This document shows positions 25,122 to 34,535 of a DNA stretch of 64,000 nucleotides, piece by piece. Position 1 is the first letter of the stretch. Each line of letters opens with the position of its first letter. Origin of the DNA: Rubrivirga marina (GTDB lineage: Bacteria > Bacteroidota > Rhodothermia > Rhodothermales > Rubricoccaceae); NCBI RefSeq assembly GCF_002283365.1, contig NZ_MQWD01000001.1, positions 3,217,280 to 3,281,279 of the forward strand, written 5' to 3'. A model generated the notes under the pieces. The model searched no databases. It had not been told where the DNA came from and worked only from the letters and a program-made list of their open reading frames with translations. The position numbers were made by a program, and so were the translations under genes.

Positions 25122-27404
25122 CTAGAAGGACCACGCCGCGTCGTCTTCTTCGGTCCGCCGGCGGGCACGGCGCATGAGCGTGTCGTGGAAGGCGCGCACC
25201 TTCTCGTTCTCCCCCGGCCAGCGGAGCGAGTAGCGGCCGTCTGCCCCGAGGTCCCACGCCTGGCGGTTGTCTTCGAGACAGAATTTGAGCGTCCGCTTGA
25301 GCCGAGCCCGGGCCGTCTCGTCCTCGACGGGTGCGACCACCTCAACGCGGTCGTCCAGGTTGCGACGCATCCAGTCGGCCGAGCCGATGTAGGTCTCGTC
25401 GTCGCCGCCGTTGTGGAAGTAGTAGATCCGGCTGTGCTCAAGGAAGCGGCCGACGATCGACACGATGCGGACGTTCTCAGAGTAGCCCTCGACCCCGGGC
25501 CGCATCCGGGTGTGGCCGCGGACGATGAGGTCGATCTGGACGCCGGCCCGGCTCGCGCAGTACAGCTCCTGGATGATCCCGACGTCGTCGAGCGCGTTCA
25601 TCTTGGCGATGATCCGCGCCTTGCGCCCGGCCTTCGCGTGGGCCACCTCGCGGCGGATGAGGGACACGAACCGGGAGCGGAGGTCGCGAGGAGCGACCGC
25701 CAGCGTCTGGTACTCCTGCTCCGGCGCGTAGCCGGTCAGGAAGTGGAACAGGCCGACGAGGTCCTCGCCGATGTCCTCGCGGCACGTGAACAGGCCGAAG
25801 TCGGTGTAGAAGCGGGCCGTCGTGGGGTTGTAGTTGCCCGTGCCGAGGTGGCAGTACGTGCGGAGCCCGCCGGGCTCCTCGCGGACGATGAGCGTCGTCT
25901 TGGCGTGCGTCTTCAGGCCGACGAGGCCGTACGCGACGTGCGCCCCCGTCCGCTCCAGCCGCTGCGCCCACTCGATGTTGTTCTCCTCGTCGAACCGGGC
26001 CTTGAGCTCGACGAGAGCCGCGACCTGTTTGCCCGCCTCGGCCGCTCGGATGAGGGACCGAACGATGGGACTGTCCTGACTGGTCCGGTAGAGCGTCAGC
26101 TTGATGGCGAGGACGCGGGGGTCCTCGGCGGCCTCCTCGATGAACCGCTGGGTCGAGGCGGCGAAGCTCTCGTACGGGTGGTGGACGAGCAGATCGCCCT
26201 TCCGGATGACGGAGAACATGTCGTCGTCGTCCTCCATCACCATGTGGCGCAGACGGATCGGGACGACGGGCTCCCACGGGAGATCCTTCAGGTCGGACCG
26301 GTCGACCTTGTAGAGGGCCTCGAGGCCGGCGAGGTCGAGCAGGCCGTCGACCTCGACGACGTCCTCGGGCTCGGTGAGGTTGAGCTCGCGGCGGAGCAGC
26401 TCGCGGACGCGGTCGGGCATCTCGGCCTCGACCTCGAGGCGGACGACCTCGGAGAACTTCCGCTCGCGGAGCTCCTCGGAGATCATCGACAGGAGGTCGT
26501 CGGCCTCCTCCTCGCTCCGGTCGACGCTCGCGTTGCGCGTGACGCGGAAGGCGTAGACGCCCTCGACGTCCATGCCGCGGAAGAGCTCCTCGGCGTTGTT
26601 GGCGATCAGGTCCTCGATGGCCACGAACTCGCCCTCGGACCCGTCGACGGGCATGAACCGAGCGCGGCCCGTGGGGACCTTCAGTCGGGCGAAGTGCTCG
26701 GTCCCGCGCGTCGGGTGGCGGAGCGTGACCGCCAGCGACAGCGACAGGTTCGAGATGAACGGGAACGGGTGGCCCGAGTCGACCGCGAGCGGCGTGAGGA
26801 TCGGGAAGATGGTGCCGCGGAAGACCCGGTCGAGCTCGGCCTGCTCGTCGTCCTCCAGGCTGTCGTACTCGCGGACGACGACGCCGGCGGCGGCCAGTTC
26901 GGGGCGGAGCTCGTCCTCCCACACGCGCGAGAGCTCGGCCTGCATATCGAGCACGGCGGCCGTCGTGAGCTCGAGCTGCTCGCGCGGCGTCCGCCCGTCG
27001 GGCGAGAGCGCGCGGACGCCAGCGCCGAGCTGGCGCTTGAGACCCCCGATTCGCTTGCGGTAAAACTCGTCGAGGTTGTTGGCCGTGATCGCCACGAACC
27101 GGACGCGCTCCAGCAGCGGCACCCGCTCGTCGAGGGCCTGAAAAAAGACGCGCCAGTTGAAGTCGATCCAGCTCAGCTCGCGGTTGAAATAGAGCGCGGG
27201 GTGGTCGAGCGGGGCGCCGTCGGGCACCTCGACGGGCTCCACGGCGAGCGCGAGCTCCTGGTCGAGCGTCGGCTCCGGGGGCACGGCAGCGGTCTCGAGG
27301 GCAGGCGCCGCGTCGTCCGCGTCGGCCTCAGGCGTTGCGGCGGGCAGGTCGGGGAGGCCGTCGCCGGGCGTCGGCGTCGTCTCGGCGGTGGGTTCGTCGG
27401 CCAT
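25122..27404 (-). CDS. ppk1: Polyphosphate kinase 1
   Basis: A 760-residue enzyme that makes polyphosphate from ATP. The ATG at 27404 starts MADEPTAETTPTPGDGLPDL, an acidic 70-residue extension ahead of the core FNRELSWIDFNWRVFFQALD. The phospholipase-D-like active domain shows LKTHAKTTLIVREE, whose His is the likely phosphorylated residue, and YCHLGTGNYNPTTARFY. The C-terminus holds GSADWMRRNLDDRVEVVAPV. The family is usually about 690 residues, the excess being the N-terminal extension. With the polyphosphate glucokinase at 32.6 kb it suggests active polyphosphate metabolism. Confidence 0.96.
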   Translation of the reverse strand: MADEPTAETTPTPGDGLPDLPAATPEADADDAAPALETAAVPPEPTLDQELALAVEPVEVPDGAPLDHPALYFNRELSWIDFNWRVFFQALDERVPLLERVRFVAITANNLDEFYRKRIGGLKRQLGAGVRALSPDGRTPREQLELTTAAVLDMQAELSRVWEDELRPELAAAGVVVREYDSLEDDEQAELDRVFRGTIFPILTPLAVDSGHPFPFISNLSLSLAVTLRHPTRGTEHFARLKVPTGRARFMPVDGSEGEFVAIEDLIANNAEELFRGMDVEGVYAFRVTRNASVDRSEEEADDLLSMISEELRERKFSEVVRLEVEAEMPDRVRELLRRELNLTEPEDVVEVDGLLDLAGLEALYKVDRSDLKDLPWEPVVPIRLRHMVMEDDDDMFSVIRKGDLLVHHPYESFAASTQRFIEEAAEDPRVLAIKLTLYRTSQDSPIVRSLIRAAEAGKQVAALVELKARFDEENNIEWAQRLERTGAHVAYGLVGLKTHAKTTLIVREEPGGLRTYCHLGTGNYNPTTARFYTDFGLFTCREDIGEDLVGLFHFLTGYAPEQEYQTLAVAPRDLRSRFVSLIRREVAHAKAGRKARIIAKMNALDDVGIIQELYCASRAGVQIDLIVRGHTRMRPGVEGYSENVRIVSIVGRFLEHSRIYYFHNGGDDETYIGSADWMRRNLDDRVEVVAPVEDETARARLKRTLKFCLEDNRQAWDLGADGRYSLRWPGENEKVRAFHDTLMRRARRRTEEDDAAWSF

Positions 27405-27642
27405 GGGTCTGGGGGGGGCGGCAAGGTAGAACGGGCGAGCCGTCCCCGCGCTCCCGAGGCGGGCGGAGTCCTCGCGGAAGCGTCGTTCCGTTGTCCGGGC
27501 CCGATCTGGCCGGGAGGCCAACCGATCCGACCGGCCCTCGCCGATCTCGCCGCTCGCGTCGCCCTGCTCGTTCAGACCGAGGCCGACCCGATCCTCGGCG
27601 CCCCGCGCGGAGGCCCCTGCCTCGGGAGGCCGTCGGGCCGGG

Positions 27643-29523
27643 TCAGCCCTCCCACTCCATGAACTCGCCTCGGTCGATCGTCCTCCGCAGCGCGTTCAGT
27701 TCGTTCACCTGGGCCTGGAGGTCGGCGATGTCCTCGCCGGCCCGCTCGCGCGACTGGATCTCCGCCATCGTCGCCGTGATCGCCTCTTGGACGCGATCGA
27801 GCTTGAGGAGCCGCATCGACGACGTCGCGGTCTCGAACGGCGCGCTGTCCCGCCCCTTGACGGTCGTCCCGACCTTCGCCTTCCAGTTGTCGGTGCTGAG
27901 GCCGTGCCGCTCGGCGAGGGCCTCGGCGACGAGCACACGCGCGGACTCGCCGTGCTCGCCGCGAACGAACGGGCCCGCGTCGATGGCGCCGGCCTCGAAC
28001 TGGGCGATCAGGGCCTGGACGATCTCCCGCGGCGCCCCGGGCGTGAACTCGTCGACGCCCATCCGGGTGAGGACGTGCTCGACCATCGGCGTGCCGTGTT
28101 CGAGCATGAGCCGGATCAAGGACTCCTCCTCCGGTCGGAGCTCCGGAAGAGGGGGCGGCGTGCTCTCCTGGAACTCCGCGGTCTCAGGCTCGGGCCGAGG
28201 GCGCAACCGAGGCGGGGCCTGTCCCTCGAACTGGCGGCGGAGGTCGGTCTCGTAGACGTCGAGGAGCGCGGCGGCGCGGCGGAGGTACTCACCCGACTGG
28301 ATCGGGTCGCCGAGCCGCTTGATCGTGCGGAGCACCTCGCGGACGGCGTCGCTCTTGCCCTCGGGCGTGGCGAGCGCGCCGGACTGGCGGGCCTGCAGCA
28401 CGAGGAACTCGACGAAGTCCAGCCGCTCGTCGCGGAGGATGCCCCGGAACGCGTCGGCGCCGAACTGGCGGACGAACGAGTCGGGGTCGGCGCCGTCCGG
28501 CAGCGAGACGGCGTACGGCGCCAGGCCAGCGTCGAGGGCGACGTCGACCCCCTTCCGTGCGGCGCCCTGCCCCGCCGCGTCGGCGTCGAAGAGCAGAACG
28601 AGGCGCTGGACGTCGAGCTTCTTCAGGAGGTCCATCTGCTGCGGCGTCAGCGCCGTGCCGCTGGCGGCGACGACGTTGCGGACGCCGGCGTCCCACAGCG
28701 ACACCACATCGGCGTAGCCCTCGACCACAACGGCCTCGCGCTCCGTCCGGATCGACCGCTTGGCCTGCTTCATCCCGTACAGCACGCGGGACTTGTGGTA
28801 GACCTCGGTCTCGGGCGAGTTGACGTACTTGGCCGGCGTGTAGTCGTCGCTGCCCGTCTGGGTGTCCGGTAGGATCCGCCCGCCGAAGCCGAGCACCTTC
28901 CCGATGGGCGACAGGATCGGGAACATGAGCCGGTCGCGGAACACGTCGTAGTGGCCGCCGCCATTCCGCTCCTTCGCCAGCCCGACGGCCTCCAGAACCT
29001 CCGGCTTGTACCCCGCCTCGGTGGCCGTGCGGACGAGGCCGTCCCAGGCGGGCGTCGCGACGCCGATGCCGAACTCGCGGACGGCGTCCTTCGAGAACCC
29101 CCGCTTGCGGAGGTACTCGACGCCGCGCTCACCGTCCGGCGTCCCGAGCGTCGTGTAGAAGTAGCCCGCCGCAAACCGGAGCGCGGCGTGCATCGCGCCG
29201 CGGCGGTCGGCCTCCGGGCTCGTGCCCTCCTCCCGGATCTCGATGCCCGCTCGGTCGGCCAAGAGCCGGACGGCGTCCAGGAACCCGACGCCCTCGATCT
29301 CCTCCACGAACTTGAACACGTCGCCACCGCGCCGGCAGCCAAAGCAGTAGTACAGGTTCTGCGACGGGTCGACCGAGAACGACGGGGACTTCTCGTTGTG
29401 GAACGGGCAGAGGCCCATGAACCGCTGGCCCTGCTTTTTGAGGCGCACGCGGTCGCTCACGACGTCAACGAGGTCGGAGGCCGCGCGGACCTCGTCGATG
29501 GTGGCGTCTGGGATTCCGGGCAT
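27643..29523 (-). CDS. dnaG: DNA primase
   Basis: A 626-residue primase that lays down RNA primers for DnaE. The CHC2 zinc finger is clear: LCPFHNEKSPSFSVDPSQN, with ligands Cys39, His42, Cys60 and Cys63. The catalytic TOPRIM region contains EAVVVEGYADVVSLWDAGVR and LLFDADAAGQGAARK. A C-terminal helicase-binding helical domain follows after a Pro-rich linker near residue 430. Length is normal. The start at 29523 gives MPGIPDATIDEVRAASDLVD, the usual N-terminus. Confidence 0.97.
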   Translation of the reverse strand: MPGIPDATIDEVRAASDLVDVVSDRVRLKKQGQRFMGLCPFHNEKSPSFSVDPSQNLYYCFGCRRGGDVFKFVEEIEGVGFLDAVRLLADRAGIEIREEGTSPEADRRGAMHAALRFAAGYFYTTLGTPDGERGVEYLRKRGFSKDAVREFGIGVATPAWDGLVRTATEAGYKPEVLEAVGLAKERNGGGHYDVFRDRLMFPILSPIGKVLGFGGRILPDTQTGSDDYTPAKYVNSPETEVYHKSRVLYGMKQAKRSIRTEREAVVVEGYADVVSLWDAGVRNVVAASGTALTPQQMDLLKKLDVQRLVLLFDADAAGQGAARKGVDVALDAGLAPYAVSLPDGADPDSFVRQFGADAFRGILRDERLDFVEFLVLQARQSGALATPEGKSDAVREVLRTIKRLGDPIQSGEYLRRAAALLDVYETDLRRQFEGQAPPRLRPRPEPETAEFQESTPPPLPELRPEEESLIRLMLEHGTPMVEHVLTRMGVDEFTPGAPREIVQALIAQFEAGAIDAGPFVRGEHGESARVLVAEALAERHGLSTDNWKAKVGTTVKGRDSAPFETATSSMRLLKLDRVQEAITATMAEIQSRERAGEDIADLQAQVNELNALRRTIDRGEFMEWEG

Positions 29524-29545
29524 GGGCGTGGCGGGGGCCGGCAGT

Positions 29546-30046
29546 TTACCCCGGGAGCGTCGGGCGGCGCGCGACGTCGGCGGGGTCCCACGTGACGGCG
29601 TCGCCCACCGCGAGGGTCCCCGACGACACCACCGAGGCGCGGAGGCCGCCGCGCCGGACGAGCGCGTCGAAGATCCGGTCCTGCCCCGTCACGCGGACGA
29701 GGTACTTGCACGGCGCGCACAGGCGGACGCCTTCGAACCGCGCGCCGCCGATGGCGAAGGGGACCCCGCGGAGGTCGTCGAGCGGCACGCCCTCGACGAC
29801 GAGGTTGCGGCGGTGCTGGCCCTCGGCGATCGCGACGCCGAACTCGGCCTCGGCCGCCTCGATGGCCTCGGCGGCGATGAGCGTCACGTCGCGCCCCTTG
29901 CCGGGCCAGCGGCTGAACGACCCCTCGCCGGCGGCATACCGATCGCCTTCCAGCCCGCGCCCTGCGACCGCCTCGGCGCGGCCGACGCGGCGGACGGGGG
30001 CGCCCGCAGCCGGGGCCAGATAAATGTCAAGGAGACCACCAGGCAT
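29546..30046 (-). CDS. MOSC domain-containing protein
   Basis: A 166-residue MOSC (molybdenum cofactor sulfurase C-terminal) protein. The hallmarks are GRGLEGDRYAAGEGSFSRWP near the N-terminus, QHRRNLVVEGVPL in the middle and GVRLCAPCKYLVRVTG, which holds the conserved Cys. Stand-alone MOSC proteins bind pyranopterin or carry sulfur to metal-cofactor enzymes; the partner is unknown. I preferred the ATG at 30046 (MPGGLLDIYLAP); a TTG at 30079 would add 11 poorly conserved residues. It lies upstream of dnaG with a 22-base gap. Confidence 0.88.
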   Translation of the reverse strand: MPGGLLDIYLAPAAGAPVRRVGRAEAVAGRGLEGDRYAAGEGSFSRWPGKGRDVTLIAAEAIEAAEAEFGVAIAEGQHRRNLVVEGVPLDDLRGVPFAIGGARFEGVRLCAPCKYLVRVTGQDRIFDALVRRGGLRASVVSSGTLAVGDAVTWDPADVARRPTLPG

Positions 30047-30102
30047 GGGACGGAACGGGGGCGAGGGCTCGTCGGTCAACGCCCTCCCCTCTCCCAGGTC
30101 CC

Positions 30103-30261
30103 ATGTCCGAAACGCCCACCTCCCCCCAGGACGCCGAGCCGACCGACGACGACATCACTCAGGTAGACCAGGAAATCCCGCCCACGCCGCAGGGCCGGGC
30201 CGACGACGACACGGACGTCCGTGACGACGACGGCGACACCGACGTCTCCCCCACCGACTAG
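30103..30261 (+). CDS. Small acidic protein, 52 aa, upstream of egtB
   Basis: An intact ORF from ATG 30103 to TAG 30261. The product starts MSETPTSPQDAEPTDDDITQ and ends in DDDGDTDVSPTD: about 18 acidic residues against 2 basic, and Pro/Thr-rich, so probably disordered. The stop lies 4 bases before the GTG start of egtB, which looks like translational coupling. I know no family. It could be a leader peptide or a small stress protein. Evidence that it is translated is only position and codon usage. Confidence 0.5.
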   Translation: MSETPTSPQDAEPTDDDITQVDQEIPPTPQGRADDDTDVRDDDGDTDVSPTD

Positions 30262-30265
30262 CGCC

Positions 30266-31594
30266 GTGCCCCTCGCCGCCACCGCCACCGACCTCGGCGC
30301 CCGATTCGCCGAGGTCCGCGCCTTTACCGAGTCGCTCTGCGACGGTCTCGCTACCGAGGACTTCGTCGTCCAGTCGATGGAGGACGTCTCCCCCACCAAG
30401 TGGCACCTCGCCCACACGACGTGGTTCTGGGAGACCTTCGTTCTCACGCCGTTCGCCGACGGCTACCAACTCTACGACGAGCGCTACCCGTTCCTCTTCA
30501 ACAGCTACTACGTCCAGGCCGGCGAGCGCCATTGCCGCGCCCAGCGCGGCTACCTCTCGCGCCCGACGGTCGAGGAGGTGTTCGCCTACCGTCGCCACGT
30601 CGATGAGGCGATGGCTGAGTTCCTCGACGGCTTCGCCGAGGCGGACCGGCCCGAGGTGGCCGACGTGATCGAAGTCGGGCTCCACCACGAGCAGCAGCAC
30701 CAGGAGCTGATGCTGACCGACCTCAAGCACGTGTTCGCCGTCAACCCGCTGCGGCCGGCATTCCGTGAGCCCGTCGACGTGCCGTCGGTCGACCCCGGTC
30801 CTCTCGGGTGGCGCCCTTTCGAGGCAGGGCTCCACGAGGTCGGGTTCGAGTCGCAGGACGCGACCACGAGCCGCGGGCGGTTCCACTTCGATAACGAGCG
30901 CCCGCGGCACCGCCAGTTCGTGGAGGCCTTCGAGATCGCCGACCGCCTCGTGACGTGCGGGGAGTACCTCGCGTTCATGGCCGACGGCGGCTACGACGAC
31001 ACGCCGCTGTGGCTGTCGCTCGGCTGGGCGTCGCGCGTCGAGAACGAGTGGACCGAGCCGTTCTACTGGGAACGCGACGAGGCCTCGCCGACCGGCTACT
31101 CCGTGTTCACGCTGTCGGGGATGAAGCCGGTCGACCCGAACGAGCCGGTCTCCCACCTCAGCTGCTTCGAGGCCGACGCGTTCGCCCGCTGGGCCGGCGC
31201 CCGGCTGCCGAGCGAGTTCGAGTGGGAGGTCGCCGCTCGGACGGTCTGGGACGGCACCGGTGACGCCCCCGGCCCCTTCGCCGACGCCGGCCGCTTCCAC
31301 CCCACCCCGGCCGTGCCGGTCGGTGGCGACGGGACGCCCGCCGAGAGCCCCGCGCTCCGCCAGATGTACGGCGAGGTGTGGCAGTGGACGCACAGCCAGT
31401 ACACGCCCTACCCTGGCTACAAGCCCGTCGAGGGCGCCCTCGGAGAGTACAACGGCAAGTTCATGGCGAACCAGTTCGTGCTCCGCGGCGGGAGCGTCGC
31501 CACGAGCCGGAGCCACATCCGCCCGACCTACCGCAACTTCTTCCCCCCCGACGCAACGTGGCAGTTCACCGGCCTCCGCCTCGCCCGCTCGTGA
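30266..31594 (+). CDS. egtB: Hercynylcysteine sulfoxide synthase, ergothioneine biosynthesis EgtB
   Basis: A 442-residue non-heme iron enzyme joining hercynine to a thiol (gamma-glutamylcysteine or cysteine) with O2. The iron site is visible: His50 in [12 protein letters not shown] and the HxxxHxE motif HEQQHQE (His141, His145, Glu147). A C-terminal sulfatase-modifying-factor (FGE-like) domain follows, with [28 protein letters not shown] and [21 protein letters not shown] chose GTG at 30266 because an earlier ATG lies within the upstream small ORF. Its stop overlaps the GTG of egtD (GTGA). Confidence 0.95.
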   Translation: MPLAATATDLGARFAEVRAFTESLCDGLATEDFVVQSMEDVSPTKWHLAHTTWFWETFVLTPFADGYQLYDERYPFLFNSYYVQAGERHCRAQRGYLSRPTVEEVFAYRRHVDEAMAEFLDGFAEADRPEVADVIEVGLHHEQQHQELMLTDLKHVFAVNPLRPAFREPVDVPSVDPGPLGWRPFEAGLHEVGFESQDATTSRGRFHFDNERPRHRQFVEAFEIADRLVTCGEYLAFMADGGYDDTPLWLSLGWASRVENEWTEPFYWERDEASPTGYSVFTLSGMKPVDPNEPVSHLSCFEADAFARWAGARLPSEFEWEVAARTVWDGTGDAPGPFADAGRFHPTPAVPVGGDGTPAESPALRQMYGEVWQWTHSQYTPYPGYKPVEGALGEYNGKFMANQFVLRGGSVATSRSHIRPTYRNFFPPDATWQFTGLRLARS

Positions 31595-32589
31595 CGCCGC
31601 CGTCCCTGCCGGAGGAGCCCGAACTGGAGACGGACGCGCCCGCCTCGGCCTTCGGCCGGGACGTGCTGGCGGGCCTCGCCGAGCGGCCCCGCGCGATACC
31701 GGCCAAGTACTTCTACGACGAGCGCGGCTCGCGCCTCTTCGACGCCATCACGCGGCTCGACGCCTACTACCCCACCCGGACCGAGCGCCAGATCCTGCTC
31801 GACCACGCCGACGAGATGGTCGAGGCCATCGGCAAAAACGCGGCGCTGGTCGAATACGGGAGCGGGTCGAGCGAGAAGACGCGCATCCTTCTCGACGCCC
31901 TCCACGCGCGCCGGACGCTCGCGGCCTACGTCCCCATCGACATCTCGGCGGCGTTCCTGGAACAGACCGCCGTGTCGCTCCGAGAAGCCTACCCCGGGCT
32001 TCCGGTCCTCCCCGTCGCGGCCGACTACACGCGGGCCTTCGACCTCCCGGAGCTCCCGTCCGAGACCTCCCGCGTCGTCGTGTTCTTCCCCGGCTCGACG
32101 GTCGGCAACTTTACCCAGCCGGAGGCGCGCGACTTCCTCCGCCACGTCGCCGAGGTGGCCGGGCCCGACGGCGCGCTCCTCATTGGCGTCGACCAGTGGA
32201 AGGACGAGGACGTCCTCCGCCGTGCCTACGACGACCCCGAGGGCGTCACGGCCGAGTTCAACCTGAACGTACTCCGCCGCATCAACCGCGAACTCGACGG
32301 GGACGCCGATCTCGACGCGTGGGCGCACGAGGTCCGCCTCGACGACGACCCGCCGCGGGTGGAGATGCACCTCCGGTCCTTGGTAGACCAGACGCTGACC
32401 GTGCTGGGGGAGCGCTTCAGGTTCGAGGCCGGCGAGTCGATCCACACGGAGGACTCCCACAAGTTCGGCCCCGACGGGCTGGCCTCTCTCGCCGAGGACG
32501 CCGGCCTCGTGCGGCGCCGGCGGTGGACCGACCCCAGGGGCTGGTTCGCCGTCGAGCTCTACGAAACAGCCGACGCCCGACCGCACTAG
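31591..32589 (+). CDS. egtD: L-histidine N-alpha-methyltransferase EgtD
   Basis: A 332-residue SAM-dependent enzyme that trimethylates histidine to hercynine, the first ergothioneine step. Family motifs: [58 protein letters not shown] for SAM binding, and [19 protein letters not shown]. It starts with GTG at 31591, sharing four bases with the egtB stop, so the pair is translationally coupled. The other classical genes (egtA, egtC, egtE) are absent here, as in many minimal bacterial pathways. Confidence 0.95.
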   Translation: MTPPSLPEEPELETDAPASAFGRDVLAGLAERPRAIPAKYFYDERGSRLFDAITRLDAYYPTRTERQILLDHADEMVEAIGKNAALVEYGSGSSEKTRILLDALHARRTLAAYVPIDISAAFLEQTAVSLREAYPGLPVLPVAADYTRAFDLPELPSETSRVVVFFPGSTVGNFTQPEARDFLRHVAEVAGPDGALLIGVDQWKDEDVLRRAYDDPEGVTAEFNLNVLRRINRELDGDADLDAWAHEVRLDDDPPRVEMHLRSLVDQTLTVLGERFRFEAGESIHTEDSHKFGPDGLASLAEDAGLVRRRRWTDPRGWFAVELYETADARPH

Positions 32590-32597
32590 CTTCCCCT

Positions 32598-33377
32598 ATG
32601 GGCAAGAAGAAAAAGAAGGTCCCCCGCAAGATCCTCGGCGTCGACATCGGCGGGTCAGGGATCAAGGGGGCGCCGGTCCACACTAAGAAGGGCATCCTCC
32701 TCGAAGAGCGGCACCGGATCCCGACGCCGCAGCCGGCCACGCCGAAGGCCGTCGCCGAGACGATGCGGCAGGTGATGGAGGCTCACGGGTGGAAGAAGGC
32801 GCTCGGCTGCACGGTCCCGGGCCGCGTGGTTCGGGGCATCGTCCAGACCGCGGCCAACATCGACGACTCGTGGATCGGGACCGATGCGCAGAAGCTGTTC
32901 AGCGACACCTGCGGCGTCCCCGTCGCCGTCCTCAACGACGCCGACGCGGCCGGACTGGCCGAGATGACGTTCGGCGCCGGCAAGGGGGCGAATGGCACCG
33001 TGCTCCTCCTGACGTTCGGGACGGGCATCGGCAGCGCGCTCTTCACCGACGGCCACCTCGTGCCCAACACGGAGTTCGGCCACATAAAGTTCGACAAGCG
33101 GATCGCCGAGCACGTCGCGGCGGACTCGATCCGCTCGAAGGAGCACCTGTCGTGGGAGCGCTGGGCGAAAAAGCGCGTGCGACCCGTGCTGGCGATGTAC
33201 GAGTTCATCCTCTCCCCCGACCTCATCATCGTCGGCGGTGGCGTCAGTCGACCCGACCGGTGGGAGCAGTTCGGGAAGTTCTTGGACACGAAGGCCCGGA
33301 TCGTCCCCGCCGCCCTCGGTAACGAGGCGGGCATCGTCGGCGCGGCGCTCGCGGCCCGGCGCATGCTGAAGGGGTAG
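32598..33377 (+). CDS. ppgK: Polyphosphate glucokinase (ROK family)
   Basis: A 259-residue ROK-family sugar kinase. The N-terminus [20 protein letters not shown] combines a basic Lys tract with the phosphate-1 motif [21 protein letters not shown] is phosphate-2 and VVGGGVSR-type [13 protein letters not shown] the adenosine/polyphosphate loop. The ROK zinc-binding CxCGxxGC motif is absent, as in PpgK. It phosphorylates glucose with polyphosphate or ATP. The Lys-rich start could contact polyphosphate. It begins 8 bases after egtD, so it may share that transcript. Confidence 0.88.
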   Translation: MGKKKKKVPRKILGVDIGGSGIKGAPVHTKKGILLEERHRIPTPQPATPKAVAETMRQVMEAHGWKKALGCTVPGRVVRGIVQTAANIDDSWIGTDAQKLFSDTCGVPVAVLNDADAAGLAEMTFGAGKGANGTVLLLTFGTGIGSALFTDGHLVPNTEFGHIKFDKRIAEHVAADSIRSKEHLSWERWAKKRVRPVLAMYEFILSPDLIIVGGGVSRPDRWEQFGKFLDTKARIVPAALGNEAGIVGAALAARRMLKG

Positions 33378-33497
33378 GGCTCGCGGGGACGGGGGTCCAG
33401 GGAAATGGGAATCGGGCAGATGGCGGCGCCAGTCGGCGCGATCATGTCCTGCCTCTCCGTTGGCTCTGCCGGTTCCCATCTCCTCCCCCCGCTATCC

Positions 33498-34421
33498 GTG
33501 ATCGAGCTTGACCGCGACGCCCCGCTTCCCCTCGCCGAGCAGCTCGTCGAGGCCATGCGGTACGAGATCGCCTCGGGCCGGTACCGGCCGGGGGCCCGGC
33601 TGCCCTCGACACGGCAGCTCGGGGACCAGCTCGGGATCTCGTTCCACACGGTCCGCAAGGGGTACCAGCGACTGGCCGAGGAGGGCATCGTCGACGTCCG
33701 GCGGGGCGGCGGGTACATCGTCGTCGAGCGCCAGGCGCTGTCCCGGGCCGAGCGGCTGGAGCGGGGGGCCGGCGTCGTCGAGGAGGCGCTACACAAGCTG
33801 GTCGGCCTCGGGCTCAGCGACGACGAGGTGGACTACGTCGTCCAGGAGGGGCTGCAGTTTTTCGAGCGGCCGGGGCCGAGGCGGACGCTCGTGTTCGCGG
33901 CGGGCTACCGGGAGCTGGCGGAGAGCGGAGCGGAACAGGCCGGGGCCGCGCTCCAAGAGCGGGTGACGCCGTCGTTGCTCACGGAGCTCACCGCGCTCGA
34001 TGCGCTCGACGGGCTCGTCGTCGCCCTCCCCGATCTCCGCGCAGCCCGCCGCGCACGCCCGCAGGCCGAGATCGTCGGCGCGGCGGTCGAGTACCCGCTC
34101 GACGTGTTGGAGCAGATCGCGCGGCTGGGGCCCGGCGAGTCGCTCGGGCTCGTCACGCGGCACGCCGACGCCGTCGCGCCGCTCTCCGACGAGCTCCGCC
34201 AGCGGACGGGGTTTGCCGGCCCGCTCCTCGGCCTGCCCGTCGACGCCGACCGGCGGCAGCTCGAGACGGTCGTCCGCCAGTCGGCGTTCGTGGCGTTCAC
34301 GCCGCAGGCCCGCCGGCGCGTCCGCCCCGTGCTGACGGCGCTCGACACGCCCAACGCCGAGCTGGCGCCGACGCTGGCGCCGGCCTCGCTCGCCCGCCTC
34401 CGCGACGCCCTGGCGGTGTGA
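33498..34421 (+). CDS. GntR-family transcriptional regulator with unusual C-terminal domain
   Basis: A 307-residue regulator starting with GTG at 33498 (VIELDRDAPLPLAEQLVEAM). The N-terminal winged helix is standard: SGRYRPGARLPSTRQLGDQL, GISFHTVRKGYQRLAEEGIV, VRRGGGYIV. The C-terminal 190 residues are not the FadR, HutC or MocR type that I can recognise; they contain LVVALPDLRAARRARPQAEI and repeated Leu/Arg/Glu helices, perhaps a periplasmic-binding-like ligand domain. Target genes unknown; no obvious operator was found upstream. Confidence 0.82.
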   Translation: MIELDRDAPLPLAEQLVEAMRYEIASGRYRPGARLPSTRQLGDQLGISFHTVRKGYQRLAEEGIVDVRRGGGYIVVERQALSRAERLERGAGVVEEALHKLVGLGLSDDEVDYVVQEGLQFFERPGPRRTLVFAAGYRELAESGAEQAGAALQERVTPSLLTELTALDALDGLVVALPDLRAARRARPQAEIVGAAVEYPLDVLEQIARLGPGESLGLVTRHADAVAPLSDELRQRTGFAGPLLGLPVDADRRQLETVVRQSAFVAFTPQARRRVRPVLTALDTPNAELAPTLAPASLARLRDALAV

Positions 34422-34535
34422 GGGAGACAAGGAGCGGTCCCTGTCGAGACGGCGGAACGCGTCCGACGGCCGGACCGCCTCCCCCGACGACCGGGCCCCG
34501 GGGGCTTCCCGACTCCCGCACACGGGACGGGCCCC

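Noticed and set aside
25185..27662. Long plus-strand open frame opposite ppk1
   Set aside because: Antisense shadow of ppk1, composition of a GC-rich mirror frame and no recognisable motif.
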